Both the position numbers and the translations under genes were made by a program. From contig OX328123.1 in the NCBI GenBank assembly GCA_946811695.1, positions 14,539,162-14,603,161 of the forward strand: a stretch of 64,000 nt of DNA, in the 5' to 3' direction. Source of the stretch: Gonocerus acuteangulatus. Its lineage: Eukaryota > Arthropoda > Insecta > Hemiptera > Coreidae. A model generated the notes under the pieces. The model searched no databases. It saw nothing but the letters and a program-made list of their open reading frames with translations, and was not told where the DNA came from. Below are positions 46,056-58,194 of the stretch, one piece after another (the first letter of the stretch is position 1; each line of letters begins with the position of its first letter).

Positions 46056-46293
46056 ATATGCAAATCTGAAATTGGCAATTAGAGTTTGAGTAATAGAGGC
46101 AATGACTTCTAAGAGTTTGACTCATTCGTCCTTAAAGCTCCCTCCCAAGATCTCTGTTTTCAGTTTTATTATTAACATAATTTTTCAAGTTTTTGACCTG
46201 AAATCGACTCATTAAGGTGAAATTTATGTTTAACGACTCGGGACCACAGATTCTGTTTGACTTATCGAAGTTCGACACATCTAGAGTTGACTG

Positions 46294-46589
46294 TAGTACT
46301 ACTAAATAATACCTAACTACATCACAGCGTCTAGTTAATATTATAAGGAGTGAATCTTTAACTTGTTCCTCTTAACATTAACATAAAACATAGTTATCTT
46401 CCAATATTGAATTTCTCATTACATTTTTACTGGTAATATTTTGAGGTTATGCCCACAGAAATCTATTGCACATTTTATTGATTTTTTTGACTGAAAGATT
46501 CAAGAAAATAATGCCTATAGACATTTATTGAACTTGGAAAAGAGTGAAATTAAAAAAATAAAGTACTGGTAATTGTTTTAAGCGAAGGA
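46294..46589. other. No recognised feature
   Basis: AT-rich spacer. Confidence 0.5.
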
Positions 46590-47036
46590 AGAATTTGTCA
46601 AGATTTGGTTATGGTATCTTAATTAAACTACATTTTTTATAACAAAATGCGTTTTATTTTTTTGGCTTGAAATTCAAGCCTTTATCAGGGCTGTAAATCA
46701 ATGAGAACAGAGTTAATACTAATTTATATATACAGAAGAAATGAAAGAAAAACATTATTCATGGAAGAGGGAGAATTATACTTTTGGTTAGTGTGTTTTA
46801 TAGCTAAAGCTTAAATTATACACAAATTAATACAGATTTAAAACATAAATGGGTAACAAAGAAAAAGATAAAAAATTAATGGATGAAAATAAACTTACTG
46901 GTGAGAAGGCTTGAATTTCTAGCCAAAACGTCGGCAAAAAATAAAACTCATGCTCTTATAAAAAATGTAGTTTTATTAAGGCACCGCAACTGAACCCTAC
47001 CTTCGCATTCCCAACGGTCAACGATCTCTCAAAGTC
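46590..47036. mobile_element. Penelope-like foldback module (relative of 32-33 kb)
   Basis: GGTATCTTAATTAAACTACA ... AAATGCGTTTTATT and CAAGCCTTTATCAGGGC at the left are inverted at the right (AAGGCTTGAATTTCTAGCC, AAAAATAAAACTCATG, GTAGTTTTATTAAGGCACC). The outer CTACCTTCGCATTCCCAACG also matches the inverse of 31.94-31.98 kb. Confidence 0.75.
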
Positions 47037-48891
47037 ATTGTTTTAATTTTGTTTTTGAATAAACATTGAAAATTAAATGGTTAATACTCAGGAAGAGTGT
47101 CAATACATTCAATCTTGTTCCGATTTCAAAATTATGTGCCTTCAGAAATACTACCTCTTGTCAAAATTTATCATAACAACCTTGTTGAGGTGTTTCAAAT
47201 TTTCTTTTAGGGCTTACATGGCCTGAAATAATGTACAATGTGAGAGATATCTTGTTCATGGATGTTTTGTTCATCATTAATGCTTTTCGAGAAAATACTT
47301 TCCGGAAAATAATGTAGCTTATCTTCGATGAAATTCTTCTATAGTTACTCTAATGTTGTATGGTTGTATGCTCTTTAATTTGATAAAATTTCGGCTCACA
47401 TCGTCTGTTTGAACTTCTGAGGGTCTCTTTTAAAAATGGACATAGCAACAATTCAATCTTGGTCACAGATTTTGATATTCCACATCTACAAAATATAGTA
47501 TGCTGGATTCTATTTAAAGTCATTTTACTACACTGTGACTAGAGGTGTAGTCATCCCTAACCCACTCTAGCAGAGATCTCCACTGGAAGACACATTCAAG
47601 CCTGTGGGAGCCCCTGGAGTCCCAATGTCTACTCCTGAACGATGACAATAGAGGACACAATCGTGCGGGCTGTATTCCCTCTCTCCAATTATGCTTAACT
47701 ATGAGCTGTTGAACTCAACGACTTTATTAAATCGTTAGTTCTGACATAAATATTGCTACATGGAGTTAAAATAATTGATTAACTGTTAAAAAACATTCTG
47801 GCCAAACTGCAAAAAATTACTTTTGCGTTATCATCCCCAAATTATTTTGACTATTAATTCATTTTCATATACATATGTGATAAATTGATACTTTCTCCGC
47901 TTTATACCCAAAATTATTCCTACTCACTGAGCTGAGGGAGAAATTAACATTTGTTTAAGGTTAGAATTGACACTCGGCTGCATAGATGTGTGAGAAATAA
48001 GAGAACAATTTACAAAAATGAATGATTTGAGTCATTCAAATAAATTGAAAGGAGTTGAAAAATATGTCATACTAATAGAGGATTTATATGTGAAATATTT
48101 TATGCTAAAACAGTTACCTGCCGCAAAAAAATTTAGTTGATTTGCAACTTCACTTGAGCAAGAAGGCTTTATTTTATGATAGTTGTTTTTTTTAGTTGGA
48201 TTTCAGGCGTGTCAACCTTTGTGGTCAATAACGCCAGTATGATAGTTATATCTTTATGAATTGAAAAAGTCAGGTGGTATAAAACAGGTAATTAAATTAT
48301 TCCACTATCATTCTCATCAATCTTCTGTTTTATATTCATTTCATAGCAGAACTTTCAACCCCCATTAGTGTTTATCAATGTTTATCTTGCCCTCGCATCA
48401 ATTTCAAGCATTCGTCTAACTTGTAACCTTCTTATAACTCAGGTTTAGATCTTGTAAAACTTAATTCTGTCTGCCTCTCCCAACATCGACTTCCTACGCC
48501 TTCCTCATCGTTAATTTACTTTAAACCTTTACATTATTCTTCCCATTATTATGATTAGTAAATCATGCTATTCTTTAAGGAATTAACTGCTAATTATTAG
48601 TAAATAGTTTGTGCTATTGCCTAGGATATCAACTTTCATTTATTGTGCTTAACTCATGTTGGCAACTTGTGTTGTGTATTATTTCCTTGTCACTATTTCT
48701 TGCGCTCACCTCAGACTACCAACTCATTCAGCATCGGGATCCTGGAGAATACTGTGGTGTTCAATGTGTTAACAATCTATGTAATCATTTATGTCTTCCT
48801 TCGTTAGAATTTTTTTTAGATCGATTGAAATTGAAGTAAAAATCATCTTTTATGTTTTCAGATACAGATTTAGTAGAAAATGGGTTAACAT
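47037..48891. other. No recognised gene
   Basis: AT-rich; a GC-richer patch at 47540-47690 and an exon-like frame at 48700-48838 (after cgctcacctcag, with GEYCGVQCVNNLCNHLC) are not assignable. Confidence 0.4.
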
Positions 48892-49821
48892 CAGTGTTGG
48901 GCAATTACTCGAGTAAAAAAGAGTAATGAGGGATAAATAATGATTAAATGACTCTTTAATCTTATGGTCATGAGTGATGAATGATCAATCTTTAATTTTT
49001 TAACCAAGAGTAATTCACTCACAACTCATTTAATCATGAATCATGATTAAAAAAAAAGTAGGTTGATTTTAAATTAATTGCGGTAGGGGAAAAAAATGTA
49101 TTTCCATGAAAACGTACTCAGGAAAACAAATTTATTTCTTCTCATAAATTAAAACAAATCCATTACAATACTATTCAAAAATTAATGAATACAACTGTTT
49201 TTCATAGTTCACAATAAGAAAAAATAATGAATTATGTGAACTGAGTGGTGAGTGAATTACTCTTGGTTAAAAAATTAAAGATTGATCATTCATCACTCAT
49301 GATCTTTCATTGCTACGTATTACAGCAAATTTAAAGAAAATAACAACTTGGTATAAACAAAAACAACTGGCATAAGTTCTCATGAAAAAAAAATATATAT
49401 ATAATATTAAGAAAGTGATGCTAATGACCCTAGCAGTCGAAGCACCAACAGAAAAAAAAAGAAAAAAAAATATTAAGAAAGCAAAGGCTCTGAATGAGAT
49501 TGGGGTATCACTTCTAGAAAAATGATCACATTTTGCACTTTCTACAGCTTCATTTACTATAACGGATTAACTAGTATAGAGGATAAACACCTTGCGAATT
49601 ATAGTCTGTCAAAGTTCAAACTTGTAGATAAATGTTTTAAATGTAAACAAAAAATGAAGGAATTATAATTTACTCCTGACTAATGAATGATGAGCAATGA
49701 TTAAGAGTAATCAATCATTTTTGAGAGTGATGATTAATGATTAAAAATTTATGATTAATGAATGGTGAGTAACGATTAAAGTTTTACTCATTACTATTAC
49801 TTGATTAATCGCCCAACACTG
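48892..49821. mobile_element. hAT-like element, non-coding
   Basis: CAGTGTTGGGCAATTACTCG at the left and GATTAATCGCCCAACACTG at the right. CAGTGTTGGGC is a common hAT end. The interior repeats GATTAATGA-like words and has a second inverted pair (GATGAATGATCAATCTTTAA at 48977 and its inverse near 49275). No transposase; 8-bp TSD not clear. Confidence 0.68.
49416..49468 (+). mobile_element. Short SINE tail insertion
   Basis: GATGCTAATGACCCTAGCAG then AAGCACCAACAGAAAAA, a drifted type 1 tail. 13-bp TSD AATATTAAGAAAG at 49403-49415 and 49469-49481. Confidence 0.88.
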
Positions 49822-51153
49822 TTAAGACTACTCAGAGTTTTTATTTTTTAAGGATATATATTAAACATTTTTGCTTGCTCATTTGCAGCCTACAGATACT
49901 ACTCATTTTTATAAGATAAGTTCACAGGCATGTTTGGTCAAAATTCACAAATTATTATTGCTTACACCAACCCACTCCTAAGGTTGATAAAGAGTTCTGA
50001 AGTACGGGCAGGCTTGAGGTCACTCTTCTCTCCTATGTTCATGGTTTTTTTTTTTCGTCACATTTTTAATTTTGCTGCATTGATCGAATTCCTCTTGTTA
50101 TTCGGAGTAGTGACTATGTGACAACTAAAGAATTTCCTTCTTATATAGAATCATTGTCTTCCTCAAAATCACTATTCTCCAACGTCTTCAAGAATATAAA
50201 ACTTTCTACTCATAATTTTACTAGATGATGAATTTTAACCAAGAAAAACTTCTTGAGATTAGTAAACAGGAATTAAGTGAACTGGGATGAAAAGGCCTAC
50301 AGGTGTGATAATAAGGGCGCTGTAGGCTGTCAAAGAAACAAATAGGGATACTGTTAAGAAATCATTATAACCTTTGTTACCTAATGGAGGTATTAGCTAA
50401 GAGAATTTCATAAAATGGAAGTTGGCTGGCAAACTAGAAAAGAGGCTTAGAGCCGCAGAGACTCGATGGACTTGCGCCCGCCTCGATACTGGCTTGGTAG
50501 AGCGAAAGAATTAACTTTATAATGTCTAACTGTCGTGCGGGAAGAGCATGTGCACAGATGTGATGGATGGGCTCGATCTACGTTCATAGTAGCTGTGAGA
50601 TAAGATGGAGATGCTTCCGGTCTCGGTGGTACACATCTTTCTTTCTACACGATTTTCCTGTGTTACAGTTGTTTAAAATAAATTTTTCCTCTTTTAGTAT
50701 GCCCCTTCGACCATTCACCAGAATACAAAAAACTATAAGTTAAGCCGAGGGTGATGAGTGCAAAACCCAGACCGCATATATGTGTCTAGAGTGGTCTGGG
50801 CACTGCTTTTCATGCCCGCACATATGCATCTAGAGCGCTGGGGGCACTGCTTTTTACAGCCGCATACAAGCATTCAGAGCGTTTAAAGAGCTAAGTAGAC
50901 TAGCAATTGGCAAACCAAAACAGTCAATAAATAAATATTTTTTTTTGTATTCTATGTTCTATTGTATGTTAATAATTCTTCAATTAGTTAATATATATTG
51001 ATTTACAATCAATAACAAAAACTTATAATTTGTGGTTTGTGGCAATCATTGTTTTTATTACATACATAAGAATTCATTTGAACTTTACAGTGCTAAACCA
51101 AGTAATTAAGTTTCACGCAATAAATTATCATTTTTAAAAAATTACATTTATTA
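49822..51153. other. No recognised gene
   Basis: Includes a 50450-50900 stretch with moderate GC and two copies of a GGGCACTGCTTTT-centred unit (about 50796-50870). No coding recognised. Confidence 0.4.
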
Positions 51154-51155
51154 TA

Positions 51156-51378
51156 TATCAGTTCATCCCATAAGTAATGTCGTTGGACCAAAGAATGTAT
51201 CGATTCAAGCTTTCCTACTAGCTCTTCGAAAGTTACAACAGGAATTTCTTCAACAGAAGCCTGCAGGAGTTCAAGCTCTGTTGGTCGACCTGTACGAGAC
51301 TCTTCTTGAAGCTTTTGGTTTCCTGCTGAAAATCTTTCAAATCACCGCTGCACTTGTCGTTCACTAATGACGTTTTCG

Positions 51379-51443
<65 letters not shown>

Positions 51444-51702
51444 AGTTTTGGATAATTTGAAGCAGCATTTTCTCCTTTATCGAATACCCAAAGCATAACA
51501 TGACGTAAGTGGTGCCTTAGAAGATACATTTCTAATGATATTTCAGCACAGAATAAATAAGTTTTGCCAAGCAAAACATGATAAATAGAAGTGTATTTAA
51601 TGCTATAGTATACAAAAAATATAAACAAAAATAAATCGAAAATGAGGCAACATAAACATCCAGAATATTAAAAACCGAGATTACTTATAGGATGACCTGA
51701 TA
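51156..51702 (-). mobile_element. Deleted mariner element split by a TA repeat
   Basis: Ends TATCAGTTCATCCCATAAGT and, inverted, ACTTATAGGATGACCTGATA, 24 of 27 terminal bases matching. On the minus strand the transposase N-terminus is legible: HLRHVMLWVFDKGENAAS (first helix-turn-helix), then after the microsatellite NVISERQVQR.FERFSAGNQK and ESRTGRPTELE, the mariner GRP linker. The DD34D catalytic domain is gone, and the frame then enters the terminal repeat. TSD TA. Confidence 0.9.
51379..51441. repeat. TA microsatellite inside the mariner remnant
   Basis: About 31 TA units exactly at the junction between the two DNA-binding motifs of the transposase remnant. Confidence 0.97.
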
Positions 51703-52778
51703 TGATGGGGATAAATTATTTTCCTTCAAAATAGTACACTGAAGAAAAGCTTTTGCCTGTAAAGATTTCAAATTAATATTTATTATAATGACACATATAT
51801 TCACTCTGGCGCTCGTCATAACCTAAAAAACTCAAGTCCATCTGGAAATATTTTATTTTTTTTTGTACCTTATAATTACAATATCAAAATCTGACTCTTA
51901 GATAAATGGTTTTGTTATGTTTAGGTGTTCCCACACCATGTATATTGGAGTATTTTATTTTAATAACAATATTTTTCTTCATGTGCTACAAGAGCAACAA
52001 AGATGGATATTGGAACTCCCTTTCTCCCTCCAACATTAACAAAAATGTACAACTTAGATAAAAAAAAATCATTAAAATAATTTATTCTGGTTAAGGTGCC
52101 TAACAAATTTAATAAGTAAATTTTCTTACTTTACTAAAACTAAAAAGAAGAAGGAGAAATCATACTTTAAGCTATAAAAGAATTCCTATTTCAACCGTGC
52201 TCTTACCACAAATTAAAAAACAAACAAAAATAAACTTTAAAGAAAAATTATCACGTCTGGGGCTAATCTTTCATTTCTTCTTAAGTAAACGTACCTGAAC
52301 AAAACTAACATGTTTAAAATTTTCCCATTAAAGTACATAAGGATTGCCAACTTGTGCCCCCAGATCTGAGCATTTTTTTATCCCCACAACGTTTTCATAC
52401 TTTTTTGCAATATCTCGGAATATCACTTCCCATCCACTATATCTCAGAAAATCAATAAAGCTGTCTTCATTCCGTAGTTAATGTACTTAATCATAAGCAA
52501 CTGATCTTCACTATATATATTATTTAAAACGCTGTTTCTGATCCCTACAACCATTCAAGAAACCTAAAACTGCACAGTTGATTTCTCGTGGTACAGGATT
52601 TTTGTTGTCGCTCTCTTTTATAATTAAAATATTCATAGTTGGACATGGTTTTCCCAAGAATATATAAGACATTTCTGGGAAGTTAAAATGATTTTCCATT
52701 TATTTATGAATTCTGCTTGATACCCTTTTTTTCAAACATGAGTATTTCTTTGTATGCTTGGCATCACTCCTTTTTATT
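51703..52778. other. No recognised feature
   Basis: AT-rich, no coding or repeat structure recognised. Confidence 0.45.
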
Positions 52779-52901
52779 ATATATATATATATATATATTT
52801 TGTTTTAAATTGCATCGCTGGGTATCACATGTATGTATGGAACGGCTTCTTTCTCCAGCGGATGGAGAGAGGAGCGACACCGCTGGAGAAAGAAGCCGTT
52901 C

Positions 52902-52934
<33 letters not shown>

Positions 52935-52936
52935 TC
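52779..52936. repeat. Palindrome embedded in TA repeats, copy 1
   Basis: ATGTATGGAACGGCTTCTTT then CTCCAGCG (52829-52860) is inverted at 52881-52908. TA repeats lie at 52779-52798 and 52906-52934. Same core as copy 2. Confidence 0.88.
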
Positions 52937-53391
52937 CACTTTTTCTTATTTATTTCTATGGCAGGGTGATACAATAAAGCAGTACATCTTTCTTTCACAT
53001 TTACTACTGTACTTGATATCTTCGCCCGACATGTTTTGTGCTTTGGTCTTATCTCATCAGGGGATTTCCTAAGCAAATGTTTTTTTTTGTAAATCTCAAA
53101 TTCATATATTTTTCATACATATACACTTATCTTTTCCCTGAATAAATTCACAATTGAACAAATAATCTCTTATTTTAAATCCTAATCCTACCTTATCAGG
53201 AATTCCTCTTGTCATGTTCTCTAGCTTGATTCAGGCATGATACTGACAAGTCGTCTGTGGACATAAATGTGTCCGTATTTTTAAAAAAATAAAATAACAT
53301 TTGTTCAAATGTGAATTTATTTAGGGAAAAGCCATAGAAAGAAATAAGAAAAATGGAAAATATATATTGGGTCATCTTTCCAAAGATGATG

Positions 53392-53395
<4 letters not shown>
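52937..53395. other. No recognised feature
   Basis: AT-rich spacer between TA-repeat palindromes. Confidence 0.45.

Positions 53396-53443
<48 letters not shown>
53396..53443. repeat. TA microsatellite
   Basis: About 24 units. Shorter TA runs are at 53577-53590. Confidence 0.97.
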
Positions 53444-53445
<2 letters not shown>

Positions 53446-53628
53446 TGTTTTTGATAAGGCATTCTCCAGCAGTTGGTTTATTTGTGTAATACTTTGCGAA
53501 AAAACTGATGTCTGTAGACTGACGTTCCATATCAAAAACACAAATAATTCTCTTGAGCGAAGAATCCTCAAAAATAATATATATATATATGTTTGATGTT
53601 ATTTTTCGTCGCTGGGATAGTATTTTTA

Positions 53629-53770
53629 GATGGAACGGCATTTTTCTCCAGCGGTGGTACTCCTCCTCACTTGGCTGAAGAAGATGGAGATGAATCCATC
53701 GAAATATTCCGGGAACAAGTGAGGAGGAGTACCACCGCTGGAGAAAAATGCCGTTCCATCTAAAAAAATA

Positions 53771-53844
<74 letters not shown>

Positions 53845-53850
53845 TATATA
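53629..53850. repeat. Palindrome embedded in TA repeats, copy 2
   Basis: TAGATGGAACGGCATTTTTC, GGTGGTACTCCTCCTCACTT and its inverse AAGTGAGGAGGAGTACCACC ... GCCGTTCCATCTA form arms of about 55 bp. The loop holds CTGAAGAAGATGGAGATGAA then TCCATCGAAAT, a Penelope-like core. A TA repeat of about 80 bp follows. Confidence 0.9.
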
Positions 53851-54148
53851 AATTCAGTAATAAACTATTAAACTCAGTAACAGTAACTCTTTTGTTACTA
53901 AATTTATTATTTTTAGAAGATTGTGAACTCAGTTACTTTGTCTATATTTTCCTATGATTAATTATATTTTTTATTTTATAACTCAGGGAATTAAAATTTT
54001 ATAACAACTTTCTTTATTGTTATTGGATGTTTTATGAAAGCATTCAAAAATCAATATTTTAATTTAAGTAATAAATGTATTGTATTAAATATATATTCAA
54101 ACAAATTTAAATTGTATATAATGATTATTGTTCAATGGAATGAATCAG

Positions 54149-54588
54149 CAGGGCCGCCACATCTCAGAGCCGGGCCTGGGACCAGATCACGGGCCCCCCT
54201 TCTCAAAGCCGGGCCCCTATTCTCAGAGACAGACTGAATATTCTATTACTTTACTATTGGACTATGGGCATGTTAAAATTGTTTTCATCTTGAGTTTTGA
54301 GCGAAATGAGAATAAAAGCCGACAATCGGTGCAGTAAAGGTCACTTTCGGTACTTGTAATTTTATTACGACTCCTAATAAAATATACTATTCTGGGACTG
54401 CACTTGTTTTGTAGTTTATGTACATTAAAAAAATATATAGATCCCATTCCAATAAATATAGGCTACATTTCTAAACCCCATTCTTTTTTTAACAAGTTCA
54501 TAACCTATACATTTTTTCCACTTACCGAGGCCCGGCCCGGGCCCGGGACAACTCTACCCGGTTGTCCCCCCCCCATGTGGCGGCCCTG
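54149..54588. mobile_element. hAT-type MITE with perfect 8-bp TSD
   Basis: Ends CAGGGCCGCCACAT and ATGTGGCGGCCCTG. TSD TGAATCAG at 54141-54148 and 54589-54596. GC-rich ends with GGGCCCGG-type words in AT-rich DNA. 440 bp, no transposase. Confidence 0.92.
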
Positions 54589-54596
54589 TGAATCAG

Positions 54597-56452
54597 TGTA
54601 ACATTTACAATCCAAATAAAGTTTTGTATAACTATATAATAGTAAATGTTTTGTTAAATTTGACAGAGCAAGTTGTAATGTACGTTTACAATTCATTTCA
54701 TTGAATGAAGTGCCTCGAGATGTTACTTGTGAGGACATACTTTGATTTTGGATTAGCTTTTAAGTCAGATTAAAGTTAATTTGTTTTTACTTACATATGA
54801 AGAATAATGTAATTGTTTTTCTCATTTGGGAACAAAAAGTTGCTTACTTCTAGTAAGACAGTGAAAAAAAAGTATATATATAATTCATTTGCTGTTACAT
54901 GTACATAATTATTTATTTCTTAATAATTAATATTTTTTTAATATGTTAAAAAGGAGTAGGCGAATAGTAAAAAAAAAAGTTATAAGAAGGCTTGATTTTG
55001 TAAAGTTTGTAAATAATTTAGTTATAGAATGAATATGCACCAATTAGAGGAATTGTAAATATTTGTTATTATTCATAATTGTAATTTGTAAATTGATCCT
55101 TGACTGGACACATTTCTTTCGAGATGTGTAATATAGAAAAATTATTTTATGAAATATATATTATATATTTACAATTGTAGTCAAGTTAACTTTCTTATAA
55201 TACAGTACAAATGAGGATTAAAGCTGTTTCGATTAAAATCATTTGTGTTTGTTCAAAACGATTTCCTCCTGTTTTTCCACAGTCTCAATTCTTAATAGAC
55301 AAATTCGTGAGATTAGTTTTTTCAAAAGAATCATATGAGGCGCCTGATTGGAAAATAAAGTAACTTTGGAAACATACTTGTTGATTTTTCTAACAAAAAT
55401 ATTTTACTTTACTTTATAAAAATCTAGGTAAAAAAAAGAATTGCAGTAGGTACAACCATTCTAATTCTCCATTCAAAAGAGTGTAAAACCATTTTATTTT
55501 CAGTCAATCTAATTACAGAAGATAAAATTCCTTTTCATATTTATTTCAAAATAATTGCAATTTAATTTTTTTATTTTTGTTAGACAAAAATACAAATTCA
55601 ACCAAAATTGTTTTAAAAGGAGTAACAGAGGTATGTCTTCCAAGCAATATTAAAAATTGGTACCCCCAATTAACCCAAAAAATATATTAAAAAGAAACTT
55701 GTAAACTAGTATTATTCTCAGGGACATATATTATTTAACAAATTTTCCAAAATTTTTATTTAGTATTTTTTTTAAATAAAAAATTGGGTATTAAAATTTA
55801 TTCTCAAATTTATAATATATTAGTAAAAAAAAATAATAATTTTAGACTTCGGCAATTATTGGTTATTAAATTAGTCACTATAATGACTTAAAACATTTGA
55901 AATTTTCTAAAAATTGCATTTTTTACTTGCAAAAAAAAATTCACATTTGAGTAAACAATTCTTTATTTATCAGACTTAATCGCTATTGCCATGGATGCAG
56001 ACGTGTTGTAAAATAAAAAAAAAATAGATTTCAATATAATAGACTGTGATAGAAGATTGAGATGGTTGAATGTTATATTGGGGCAGAACGTCAACATTTT
56101 CTACTTCAGCTTTATTTTCTCTAAGCCTTAAGTGTTATTTTAAATTTTGAGTATATCAGCATGAATTCAGCAGTAGATCAAAACGTGTTTTTGTAAAATT
56201 GATGAGTGCATTATTTTTCAAGTGTAAAATTTTTCAAACCGATATTGATCAATTTTTGAAGTACCTCTTAATGTTTCGAAGCAAATTGCGCTAACAGAAA
56301 ATCTATCTGATGATACTCGTGATTGCTGTTTGTTTCATAAAAATTTAATTTTTCGGCAATTTCCAAATTACTAAAAAAAGGCCTTTTACCCAACTGAAAT
56401 GAATTTTTGAAAGGTTTATAATGTGTCTAGCAACCCAATATATTTGGGGAGC

Positions 56453-56499
<47 letters not shown>

Positions 56500-57115
56500 A
56501 AATAATTTCTCCTTCTTAGGGTATTATAATTATTTTGTGTGTAATGTAATGAAAACAAAAACAAAACGTTCTTTTTAACCTGTGAAATTGTTTTCAGACT
56601 AAATTATTTAGGAACTGAGACACATTTACATTATCCTACCAAAAATGTCAAGAAGAGCAAAATATCTTTGTCTGAAAGTCTACTTTTTTTTGTCTTTGGA
56701 TTGTTATGTTGAATGCTCCAAAATAAACTATTCTGATATTTGTGAAGTGATGGCAGCTGGTGAACATGAGGGATTATATTGTAATAATTTATTAAAATGC
56801 ATGACAAAACATCATTTGAAATAAGTTCTCTTCCTTTATTTCAGTTAGTTAGTGGGCTAAAACATTTTCCCGCCCCTCTTAAAATTGTTAACAAGGAGCA
56901 TGGTGGCCCGAGAACAATAGATCAGTAAGAGGATATTCTGTAAGACTTTTCCCTTCAGTACTGGAAACGTTTTTATGTGCACACCCTAAATCACAACATT
57001 CAGCAATATAGTTTTTTCAGGTAAATACTGACTACTACGTCCCATGCAGTCAAACTGTTAGCAATAAAGTTAGCTAAAAGCCTTAGCTCAAGGCAAAAGT
57101 TCACCTTTTTTAACT
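54597..57115. other. No recognised gene
   Basis: 2.5 kb of very AT-rich DNA; poly-T run at 56457-56495 and a drifted SINE-tail-like GATGCAGACGTGTTGTAAAA at 55994. No exons recognised. Confidence 0.5.
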
Positions 57116-57117
57116 AT

Positions 57118-57560
57118 TAACCCATTTGCTGCTGCTAACACAGATATGTGCTCTTGGCTGGCATGATTTTATTCACACTTTTTTTTTTTTGAGTTTTTTA
57201 TATGGACAGTAGGATCTGTTTTTGCCAACTCATCATTTGTCTTCACTTTATCATTTTCAGAATTTTTTTTATACCACGTTCAGGCCCGGCGTCGTGGTAT
57301 ATGCCTCAGAGAAATGTGCTCTGTGGGCCCGGCGTCGTGGAATATGCGTCCTAGAAACGCGTTCGGCGTGTGCGCCAGCAGATAGCTTGGCTTTCTTTCT
57401 ATCGCCACTAATCTGGGCCATGTCCAAATACCCTTCGTATTTGGTTTAGGACCTCATTACGTTATTCCCGGTTAGGTTTGTAGGTCTGGTATCGTATGGT
57501 ACTGAATCCGCCAGAAAAATTCATTCAGAGGGCCCAAGGTCGTGGCGTATTTGACACTTA
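57118..57560. mobile_element. Possible piggyBac-type end
   Basis: TTAACCCATTTGCTGCTGCT at 57118, followed by internal GGCCCGGCGTCGTGG boxes at about 57283 and 57328 and GGGCCCAAGGTCGTGG at about 57530. TTAACCC plus GC-rich subterminal boxes resembles the element at 7.0-8.7 kb, but the second terminus is not found. Confidence 0.35.
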
Positions 57561-58110
57561 ACTAAATTGAAATTAATCCACTAAAAGTACATAATTTCAA
57601 AAGTTTCATTACTTATTTTATTTTATGTTTTCCGAAATAACTGTATAAAAGGAAGACTTGGGCCCGATGGACATTTTTTTTCAAAGCCATGTATGTAGCT
57701 TTGTACATTTATAATTATGTATATATAATTTATAACTATTTAGTAAACATATATCGATTAATAATTTGAATAAACCTAGACATTGTACCTTTTTCATTTC
57801 TTTATTGTTTTTTTAAAGACATTTAGGGCCTATTAATTTATAATGTAATGGAATTTATTCTAGATGCTATGCTTGCTCTTTTTGAACGATTACAATGAAC
57901 GACGTTGTTCAAGTCAGTTGCTGCTTTTCTTGATATGGTGATAATAGGTTATAAGTTGTAGTTACTGCCTCAGAAATTGTGTTTTAGTGCATAAATTTAA
58001 AGTCAGGACAATTAGGTATATGTTAATTACAATTGCGTTTGCTTAAGGAATAAATATACCATTTAACATAATGAAAGAAATATGAAATAAGTTTATTTTA
58101 ATATTTATTA
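57561..58110. other. tko upstream flank
   Basis: AT-rich. A 5' UTR exon of tko probably lies here or further upstream but cannot be placed. Confidence 0.4.
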
Positions 58111-58124
58111 TCTTATGTTTTAGA

Positions 58125-58194
58125 ATGATGAATTTTCTTTTGCAAAGAGTTTGTAATACTTTCTCTGCATTGAGTTTTAATTCTGCTTTTGAAG
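58125..58194 (+). CDS. tko: tko coding exon 1 (presequence)
   Basis: Codes residues 1-23 plus one base. It directly follows a good acceptor (tcttatgttttag at 58111-58123), so an upstream 5' UTR exon and intron probably exist; their donor was not located. Confidence 0.88.

Larger units (their letters stand above)
44681..46293. mobile_element. pogo/Tigger-like element, non-coding
   Basis: CAGTCAACTCTCGATATGTC at the left and, inverted, GACACATCTAGAGTTGACTG at the right, flanked by TA (44679-44680, 46294-46295). CAGT...CTCGAT-type ends with TA duplication are typical of pogo/Tigger. 1.6 kb, no DDE transposase frame. Contains a SINE tail (45535-45580) and a possible TTAA element (45123-46055). 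Confidence 0.75.

Noticed and set aside
53393..53957. Long IYIYIY frames around the TA repeats
   Set aside because: Artefacts of translating (TA)n.
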